From Corynebacterium sp. (lineage in GTDB: Bacteria > Actinomycetota > Actinomycetes > Mycobacteriales > Mycobacteriaceae), in NCBI GenBank assembly GCA_030450335.1, contig JAKDIS010000054.1, forward strand, positions 1-15,953: DNA of 15,953 nt, in the 5' to 3' direction. Of the stretch, positions 9,219-14,450 are shown piece after piece. The notes beneath the pieces are model-generated. The model was not told the DNA's origin and did no database searches. It saw nothing but the letters and a program-made list of their open reading frames with translations. Position numbers and translations under genes: made by a program. The first letter of the stretch is position 1, and each line of letters begins with the position of its first letter.

Positions 9219-10309
9219 GCGACCGGGAGTTCATCCTGCGCAAACTGGCGACCAACCTCGGCATCCTCGTGCTGATCATCGCGGTCGTCGCCGTCCCGTT
9301 GCTGTCGCTGCGCGCCGTGGCGGCCGAGACCGGAACCTTCTCCGGTGACCCGGAACGCGAGCTCACCGTGCTGAAGGACGGGGCGTCCGACGGTGCTGCC
9401 GGCGTCACCGGTGACGAGATGGACATCATCGCCGACATGGACGACGTTGACACCGTGACCGTCGGCGACGGCGCCGGCATCCACGCCGACACCGCCGGCG
9501 AAGTCGACGGCGACGGCTGGAACGGGCTGGTCTACGAGTACCGGCCTTCGGCCCGGCCGGACGGCGTCTCCGACGGCTTCTCGCTGGAAGGCGACCAGAT
9601 CCTGGCGCCCGACTCCCTCGACGGGCACGACTTCACCGCGGACCTCGGCCGCGACATCGGCGTCTCCTCCACCGTCAAGACCGGTGAGTCGACCGGCACC
9701 TCCAAGAGCTCGTCGATGCTGGTCGCCGGCACGTACGCTGAGACGCAGGCCGGTCTGCCGCCCAATGCCTTCTTCGGTTCCCACGACCTCGTGGTCTCGT
9801 TGCTGGCGAAGCGTGAAGGGGTCAGCGAGCGGGAACTGACGAGTGACGTCGGGTTCGACACGGTCGCCGTCACCGTCGCGCAGGACGGCGACGCCGACGC
9901 CGTGGTGTCGGCGTTGGAGAGCCGGGGGTACTCGGCCGGTGCGGACAAGGACCGGCCCGGGGGCGTCCTCGGGGCACTGACGGGGGCGCCCGTGCTCGTC
10001 GCCGTCGTCCTGTTGTCGTTCATGCTCGTCGTCGGCATGCTCGCCACCGGCGCTGCGCGCCCTCCGTCCACGCGTGCCGGTGTGGTCGGCGCGGGTGCGC
10101 GCGGTGCGGTGGCCGGGGGACTGGCCGGCGCGGCGGTCGGGGTCGGGGTGGTCACCACCGTGGTGGGGGTCGACAACCTCGTCCCTGACATCCTGGTGGT
10201 CGCCGTGGGCACGTTCGCCGTCCTGGTCACACTGGTGTTGGCGGTGTCGTGGACGTCGGTGCTCGTGTCGGAACGACGGTACGGGGAGCTGGGGTCCAGG
10301 GGGCATTGA
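9215..10309 (+). CDS. FtsX/MacB-like permease-type membrane protein
   Basis: Topology and loose motifs suggest the FtsX/MacB permease fold. There is one N-terminal helix (12-31), a 220-residue extracytoplasmic domain, then three helices (about 258-280, 293-317, 325-352). The extracytoplasmic part has segments typical of MacB core domains, such as ILAPDSLDG, a VAGTY strand and an NAFFGS segment. MacB-type transporters work with an ABC ATPase to move lipids, peptides or lipoproteins, but no ATPase gene is adjacent. The product is 364 residues from ATG 9215; GTG codons at 9203 and 9206 would add three or four residues. ATG 9215 is preferred for its overlap with the leader ORF stop. It could instead be an unrelated four-helix protein; the fold call is moderate. 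Confidence 0.72.
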   Translation: MSDREFILRKLATNLGILVLIIAVVAVPLLSLRAVAAETGTFSGDPERELTVLKDGASDGAAGVTGDEMDIIADMDDVDTVTVGDGAGIHADTAGEVDGDGWNGLVYEYRPSARPDGVSDGFSLEGDQILAPDSLDGHDFTADLGRDIGVSSTVKTGESTGTSKSSSMLVAGTYAETQAGLPPNAFFGSHDLVVSLLAKREGVSERELTSDVGFDTVAVTVAQDGDADAVVSALESRGYSAGADKDRPGGVLGALTGAPVLVAVVLLSFMLVVGMLATGAARPPSTRAGVVGAGARGAVAGGLAGAAVGVGVVTTVVGVDNLVPDILVVAVGTFAVLVTLVLAVSWTSVLVSERRYGELGSRGH

Positions 10310-10324
10310 GCCTCAGGGTACGGT

Positions 10325-10330
10325 TATAAC
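10325..10330 (+). promoter_or_regulatory. Probable -10 element of lipoprotein gene 1
   Basis: TATAAC lies directly after GGTACGGT (10317-10324) and about 45 bases before the ATG, in a locally A/T-rich stretch. A -35 is not clear; TTGAGC (10306-10311) is only 13 bases away. GGTACGGT recurs before the second lipoprotein gene (11272-11279) at a similar distance from its ribosome site, but there it is followed by CACTGG rather than TATAAC. Confidence 0.45.
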
Positions 10331-10369
10331 GAGGTTTTATTTCACAGAGTTAAGGATGCCCCGGTTCCC

Positions 10370-11191
10370 ATGATCCGTCGTTTCACCACGCCCCTGTCCC
10401 TCGCCGTCCTCCCGTTGGCGGCCTCGTTCGCGCTTGTGTCGTGCGGTTCCGACGACGCCACGGCGTCCGACGAGACCACCGCCGCCGTCGAGGTCCCGGA
10501 CGCCGGCCAGCCGGCCTCCGGCGCCCCGTCCGACCTGATCATCGATGACACCCTGACCCCGGAGGGCTACGAGTACACCCCGCCGGCAGCTGAGGGGGAG
10601 CCCTCGCTGGCGGAGATGCTCAGCGAACTCTCCGACAATCCGGAGCTCGCCGACGCCGAAGGTCTCGTCGGTGGCCAGGCGCTCGGTGAGGTCGCCATCG
10701 CCGACCCCTTCCAGTGCACCGGTCTGGCCATCGACGGACTGACCGTCATGGACTGGATGTTCCGTCCCGCCGGTTCCACCGCCACCGCCGGCTACACCCT
10801 GCTGGACAACGACGAGGACGGTGTCTACGTCATGGTCACCACCGACGAGGTGGACCCGCAGACCTTCCCGGCGGACGTCTCCGAGTGCGCGGAGTTCACC
10901 CGCGAGATGGCCGACGAGACCGACAACACCCTGCAGCACTACTCCGCTGAGCCGGTGGACGTCACCGTCGAGGGTGCGGACGTCCTGGGTGCGGCCCGGG
11001 TGACGATGACCGGGGTCGACCTCAACGGCGAGCCCATCGAGGGTGAGGGTGTCGGCGAGTCCCTGACCACCGTGACCGCCACGGTCAACGGTGTCACCTA
11101 CACCATCGCCGCGTCCGACGCGACGGGCACGGAGCTGGTCAGCAGCCTGGCGTCCGCACAGGCGCAGCGCATCGCCGCGGCCAACGTGTGA
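10370..11191 (+). CDS. Lipoprotein, paralogue 1 of a tandem pair
   Basis: Secreted lipoprotein of 273 residues. The signal peptide has Arg3-Arg4, a hydrophobic core and the lipobox LVSC, with the lipidated cysteine at 25. An acidic, Ala/Pro/Asp/Glu-rich linker follows (26-110). The mature domain carries two cysteines (116 and 173) conserved in the neighbouring paralogue and placed to form a disulfide outside the membrane. No function is recognised. The start is forced: no earlier in-frame start exists. Its ribosome site GTTAAGGA ends at 10356, 13 bases away, which is long. ATG at 10356 opens a five-codon ORF whose TGA overlaps this start as ATGA. It is adjacent to the permease-like gene, though a probable promoter lies between them. 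Confidence 0.88.
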   Translation: MIRRFTTPLSLAVLPLAASFALVSCGSDDATASDETTAAVEVPDAGQPASGAPSDLIIDDTLTPEGYEYTPPAAEGEPSLAEMLSELSDNPELADAEGLVGGQALGEVAIADPFQCTGLAIDGLTVMDWMFRPAGSTATAGYTLLDNDEDGVYVMVTTDEVDPQTFPADVSECAEFTREMADETDNTLQHYSAEPVDVTVEGADVLGAARVTMTGVDLNGEPIEGEGVGESLTTVTATVNGVTYTIAASDATGTELVSSLASAQAQRIAAANV

Positions 11192-11204
11192 CCCGGCATT
11201 TCCG

Positions 11205-11313
11205 TTGACGGGATGCTGTTTACGCAGTTCATGGAGGGTGTAGCGGGGAATATTCGTTCCCGTGGCCGCGCGGTACGGTCACTGGCGACGTTGCCACCTC
11301 CTCCAAGTTAAGG
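11205..11313 (+). promoter_or_regulatory. Intergenic control region of lipoprotein gene 2
   Basis: The 128-base gap between the lipoprotein genes holds several short signals. TTGACG (11205-11210) looks like a -35, but no good -10 follows at 16-18 bases. GGGAA (11246-11250) and TTCCC (11257-11261) form a small stem. GGTACGGT (11272-11279) matches the sequence before lipoprotein gene 1. A near-palindrome, TGGCGACGTTGCCA, lies at 11283-11296. The ribosome site AGTTAAGGA is at 11306-11314. A separate promoter is likely but is not pinned down. Confidence 0.35.
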
Positions 11314-11319
11314 ATGCTC

Positions 11320-12087
11320 ATGGTTCCCATGACCCGTCGCTACCGCACGCCCCTGGCCCTCGCCGCCCTCCCGCTGGCGGCCTCGTTCACGCTCGTGTCC
11401 TGCAGTTCCGGGGGCGCCGAGATCGCCGCGGACGAGGCGACGCCGCAGGACACGATGGAGAACCGGCCGGCCTCCGACACACCGTCGGACGTCCTGCTGG
11501 ACGGGTCGAGCGCCCCGGAGGGGTACTCCTACGAGGCGCCCGATCCGGCGGACATGGCCGAGCTCGCGAAGTTCTTCGACGGCGAGGAGGACGCCCCGAC
11601 CCAGGCGACGACGCCGCCGCAGTGCGCCGGCCTGGCGGTCGACAGCGGGTTGCTGATGGAGTGGATGCTGGAGCCGACCGACCGGACCGCCGTCGCGTCC
11701 TTCACGCTCGACGGCGACGACGAGTCCGGCGTGTTCGTGTGTGTGACCAGGGGGACGCCGCAGGACGGCCTGCCGGACGCCGCGGAATGCGGCGAGTACT
11801 TCCGGGACATGGACACCGAGATGGGGACGATGGAGAAGTACTTCGTCGCCGAGCCCGTCGACGTGGAGCTCGACGACGTGGACGAGCGGACGGCCGCGGA
11901 CGTGACCGTCACCGACCTGCTCCTGGGCGGCGAGGAGCTCGACTCCGAGGCGGTGGGGGAGACCGTTCTGTTCGTCGCCGCCACCGCCAACGGCTGGACG
12001 GTGAACGTGATCGTCGCAGGTGAGGCGGATGAGGAGCTGGCCCTGGCGCTGGCCCAGGAGCAGGTCGACCGGATGCGCGTCGTGTAG
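11320..12087 (+). CDS. Lipoprotein, paralogue 2 of a tandem pair
   Basis: Secreted lipoprotein, clearly paralogous to the gene just upstream. It shares the signal peptide pattern (RTPLALAALPLAASF against TTPLSLAVLPLAASF), the LVSC lipobox, the PEGY segment, and the QC(A/T)GLA(V/I)D, (E/D)WM, EC and AEPVDV positions of the mature domain. From ATG 11320 the product is 255 residues, with the lipidated cysteine at 28, the shared pair at 102 and 157, and an extra unpaired cysteine at 141. Three in-frame ATGs compete. 11314 overlaps the ribosome site and is unlikely; 11320 is five bases from AAGGA and is chosen; 11329 aligns with the paralogue's start. Function unknown. Confidence 0.87.
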   Translation: MVPMTRRYRTPLALAALPLAASFTLVSCSSGGAEIAADEATPQDTMENRPASDTPSDVLLDGSSAPEGYSYEAPDPADMAELAKFFDGEEDAPTQATTPPQCAGLAVDSGLLMEWMLEPTDRTAVASFTLDGDDESGVFVCVTRGTPQDGLPDAAECGEYFRDMDTEMGTMEKYFVAEPVDVELDDVDERTAADVTVTDLLLGGEELDSEAVGETVLFVAATANGWTVNVIVAGEADEELALALAQEQVDRMRVV

Positions 12088-12088
12088 G

Positions 12089-12131
12089 ACCGGTTGCGTA
12101 CCGCCCGGTACACTATGTACTGTACCGGTTG
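12089..12131 (+). promoter_or_regulatory. Dense palindromic operator before the isomerase-reductase gene
   Basis: A perfect 8-bp inverted repeat, CCGGTACA (12105-12112) and TGTACCGG (12121-12128), is centred between 12116 and 12117. A second one overlaps it on the left: GTACCG (12098-12103) with CGGTAC (12106-12111). ACCGGTTG occurs as a direct repeat at 12089-12096 and 12124-12131. TTGCGT (12094-12099) and TACTGT (12118-12123), 18 bases apart, could be a weak promoter within it, so a bound dimer would block RNA polymerase. The size and symmetry fit a dimeric one-component regulator such as TetR, MarR or HxlR type; which one is unknown, and no regulator gene is present in the window. Confidence 0.6.
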
Positions 12132-12161
12132 GAACACAAAGGCGTTCGCCTGAACTGTTCC
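12131..12161 (+). promoter_or_regulatory. Structured 5' leader hairpin
   Basis: GGAACA (12131-12136) pairs perfectly with TGTTCC (12156-12161), enclosing a smaller hairpin GGC (12141-12143) / GCC (12148-12150). It lies between the operator and the GTG start, in what should be the untranslated leader. Length and lack of known aptamer motifs do not match a riboswitch class I know. It could stabilise the message or be chance. Confidence 0.35.
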
Positions 12162-12209
12162 ACGCTGCGGCATCCGCCTTGGCGTGCGTCAGCACAGAAC
12201 GGGAGAACC

Positions 12210-13604
12210 GTGCCGGAGGCAACCACGCCACAGGTAACGAGGCCACTGATCTGCGCCACGGTGCGGTCCTACCTCGACGGCATCAACAACGGCGGTGGGC
12301 GGGACGTCCTCGCGCTCTTCGCCGAGACGGCGACGGTCGAGGACCCGGTGGGTTCCGACGTCGTCGCGGCGTCCCGCTGGTACGCCGAACCGCTCGACCC
12401 GGCGGTCCGCGTCCGGCAGGTCGCCCCGGTCTCTGTGTCGTCGGACGCGCGTGCGGCTGCCGTGGCCTTCGAACTCCGGATGCCGTGGGATTCACGGCAG
12501 GTGAGCGTCGACGTGGTCGACGCAATGGAGTTCGACGAGCACGGAAAGATCACCTCACTGCGGGCCTACTGGTCACCGCAGGACATCCCGTCCGAGAACA
12601 GCCAGGAGAACACCATGCCCACCACAGTCCATGCATCCGATCTTCCAGACTCTCCACACTCTCCCCCGACCGCACTCGGCACATGGTCGTGGGGCGCCGG
12701 CAGCGTCGGCGGTGACGAGGTCTTCGGCAACCACCTGGACGAGGGCCAGCTGGAGGAGGTCGTCGCCACCGCCTTCGACAAGGGGTTCACCCTCTTCGAC
12801 ACGGCCGCCGTCTACGGCGAGGGAAGCTCCGAGCGCATCCTCGGCACACTGCTGGCACCGTACGACCGTGCCAGCTACCGGTTGTCGACGAAGTTCACCC
12901 CGCAGCTCGCCGGCCCGGAGAGCAACGCCGTGGAGGCGATGCTCGAGGGCAGCCTGGAGCGGCTGCGCACCGACCACGTCGACATCTACTGGATCCACAA
13001 CCCCGCCGACGTGGAAAAATGGACCCCGCAACTCGCGCCGCTGGTGAAGGATGGTCGGGTGGGCAGCGTCGGGGTGTCCAACCACAACCTGGAGGAGATC
13101 ACCCGTGCCCGGGAGATCCTCGCCGCCGAGGGGGTGGAACTCGCCGCGGTGCAGAACCACTACAGCCTGATCTACCGCGCCTCGGAGGACGCCGGCATCC
13201 TGGACTACTGCCGCCGCAACGGCATCACCTTCTACTCCTACATGGTCCTCGAACAGGGGGCGCTGACCGGGAGGTACGGCGCGCACAACCCGTTGCCGGA
13301 GGGCAGCTACCGGGCGGCGACGTACAACGACATCCTCCCGAAGCTCGGCGAGCTCACCGACGCTCTCGTGGCTGTCGGCAAGGAGCACGGGTCCCGCGGT
13401 TACTCGGCGGCCGAGGTGGCCACGGCGTGGGCCTTCGGCAAGGGGACGGTCCCGATCATCGGCGCGACCAGGGCGAGGTACCTCGACTCGCAGGAACGCG
13501 CGGCGGAACTCTCACTCACCGTCGATGACGTCGAACGGCTCGAACGACTCGGCAAGGCGGCCAGTGTGGACACCCGTGGCTCCTGGGAGAACCCGATGGC
13601 GTAG
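12210..13604 (+). CDS. Fused ketosteroid-isomerase-like domain and aldo/keto reductase
   Basis: One open frame of 464 residues with two domains. Residues 1-130 look like an NTF2-fold steroid delta-isomerase: Tyr21, Asp45 in ATVEDPVGS and Asp104 match Tyr14, Asp38 and Asp99 of the Comamonas enzyme in context and spacing, and Trp121 also fits. Residues 136-464 are a full NADPH-type aldo/keto reductase. Counted from its own Met136 (ATG 12615), the tetrad is Asp62, Tyr67 (in VYGEG), Lys93 (in STKF) and His128 (in WIHNP); 329 residues is the usual length. GTG 12210 is chosen for GGGAG four bases upstream; TTG at 12129 is also in frame but overlaps the operator. The join has no stop but contains a ribosome site and ATG (12604-12617), so reductase alone may also be made. 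The substrate is unknown; carbonyl or steroid-like compounds are inference. Confidence 0.85.
   Translation: MPEATTPQVTRPLICATVRSYLDGINNGGGRDVLALFAETATVEDPVGSDVVAASRWYAEPLDPAVRVRQVAPVSVSSDARAAAVAFELRMPWDSRQVSVDVVDAMEFDEHGKITSLRAYWSPQDIPSENSQENTMPTTVHASDLPDSPHSPPTALGTWSWGAGSVGGDEVFGNHLDEGQLEEVVATAFDKGFTLFDTAAVYGEGSSERILGTLLAPYDRASYRLSTKFTPQLAGPESNAVEAMLEGSLERLRTDHVDIYWIHNPADVEKWTPQLAPLVKDGRVGSVGVSNHNLEEITRAREILAAEGVELAAVQNHYSLIYRASEDAGILDYCRRNGITFYSYMVLEQGALTGRYGAHNPLPEGSYRAATYNDILPKLGELTDALVAVGKEHGSRGYSAAEVATAWAFGKGTVPIIGATRARYLDSQERAAELSLTVDDVERLERLGKAASVDTRGSWENPMA
12604..12617 (+). promoter_or_regulatory. Internal ribosome site and start codon at the domain junction
   Basis: AGGAG (12604-12608) followed after six bases by ATG (12615-12617), in frame inside the fused gene. 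The sequence GGAGAACACCATG closely resembles the ribosome site used at the N-terminus (GGGAGAACCGTG, 12201-12212) and that of gcvH. Initiation here would give a standard-length aldo/keto reductase without the isomerase domain. Confidence 0.65.
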
Positions 13605-13664
13605 GTGCGACCACCGCACCCCACGACGATAACCGTCCGGCGCAAAGGCCGTCCGGACTGAATA

Positions 13665-13688
13665 AAAGGAGGTTGACATGGTTGACAT
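13665..13688 (+). promoter_or_regulatory. Consensus ribosome site and start-spanning repeat of the dehydrogenase gene
   Basis: AAAGGAGG (13665-13672) is a full-strength ribosome site five bases before ATG 13678, the best in the window. The 9-base unit GGTTGACAT is repeated head to tail (13671-13679, 13680-13688) across the start codon, so the second copy encodes the first residues of the protein. The preceding spacer also has CCGTCCGG twice (13633-13640, 13649-13656). Confidence 0.7.
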
Positions 13689-14403
13689 CAACGGAGCAGT
13701 TGTCCTGGTGACCGGGGCGAACGGAGGGCTGGGGTCGGAATTCGTGACGCAGGCCCTCGCACGCGGGGCGTCGAAAGTGTACGCAACCGCCCGACATCCC
13801 CGGGAGTGGGACGATGAGCGCATCGTCCCGCTGACGTTGGACGTCAATGACATCGACTCGATCACGTGGGTGGCTGAACGCGCCTCCGATGTGACGGTGC
13901 TCGTCAACAACGCCGGTGTCTCTCCCCGGACGCCCCAGCTCATGGAAACCGGGATAGCGGAGTTGAACCGGGTGATGGCGACGAACTTCTTCGGTCCCGT
14001 CCTGGTGACGCAGATGTTTTCACCGGTTCTCGCCAAAGCGGAGTCTCCTGCCGTCGTCAATGTTCTTTCGGCGGCGAGTTGGAACTCAGTGGGCGGGATC
14101 TACAGTGCGTCCAAGGCGGCGTTCTGGTCAGCGAGCAACTCCTCCCGGGTGGAGCTCGGAAAGCTCGGAATCCACGTCCTGGGGGTTCATGCGGGATTCA
14201 TCGACACTCCGCTGTCTGCGAACATTCCCCTGCCGAAAATCTCCGCCTCCAGTGTCATCGACGACACCTGGGATGCCCTGGAGCGTGGGGACTACGAAGT
14301 CCTCGTCGATGAGACGTCACTCAAGGCCCGCAGGGAATTGTCCGGGGACATCTTCGAGCAGTACCCGGAACTGGCCGACCTGCACAGCGAACCGGAGCTG
14401 TGA
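13678..14403 (+). CDS. Short-chain dehydrogenase/reductase
   Basis: NAD(P)-dependent classical SDR of 241 residues. The dinucleotide motif TGANGGLG is at 12-19, Arg39 after the second strand favours NADPH, Asp55 binds adenine, NNAG is at 77-80, and Asn103, Ser131 and YSASK (Tyr142, Lys146) complete the active site. The Ser-Tyr spacing of 11 is slightly short of the usual 12-13. The substrate is unknown. It lies 73 bases after the isomerase-reductase gene in the same direction, with no terminator seen between them, and may share its operator. Codon use differs from its neighbours: more T- and A-ending codons, including ATA, and visibly lower GC, which suggests recent acquisition. A hairpin follows its stop at once. 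Confidence 0.93.
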   Translation: MVDINGAVVLVTGANGGLGSEFVTQALARGASKVYATARHPREWDDERIVPLTLDVNDIDSITWVAERASDVTVLVNNAGVSPRTPQLMETGIAELNRVMATNFFGPVLVTQMFSPVLAKAESPAVVNVLSAASWNSVGGIYSASKAAFWSASNSSRVELGKLGIHVLGVHAGFIDTPLSANIPLPKISASSVIDDTWDALERGDYEVLVDETSLKARRELSGDIFEQYPELADLHSEPEL

Positions 14404-14429
14404 TCCTCTCCTCCGACAGGAGGAGAGGA
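14404..14429. terminator. Perfect hairpin between convergent genes
   Basis: TCCTCTCCTCC (14404-14414) and GGAGGAGAGGA (14419-14429) form an uninterrupted 11-bp stem with a four-base loop, GACA. It begins right after the dehydrogenase stop and lies 22 bases beyond the stop of the convergent permease, so it can serve both. Neither strand has a T tract after the stem, as is common for terminators in high-GC actinobacteria. Confidence 0.75.
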
Positions 14430-14450
14430 ACGCAGCCTGAACCGTGTCGC

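Noticed and set aside
8738..10306. Long open frame of 522 codons on the minus strand
   Set aside because: It is antisense to two membrane proteins with clear hydrophobic helices. Its product is a His/Arg/Gly/Asp-rich low-complexity chain without domains, as expected from the reverse of GC-rich genes.
12129..12209. TTG at 12129 as start of the fused isomerase-reductase
   Set aside because: It lies inside the operator and leader hairpin, has no ribosome site, and the extra 27 residues do not belong to the isomerase domain; GTG 12210 has GGGAG at proper spacing.
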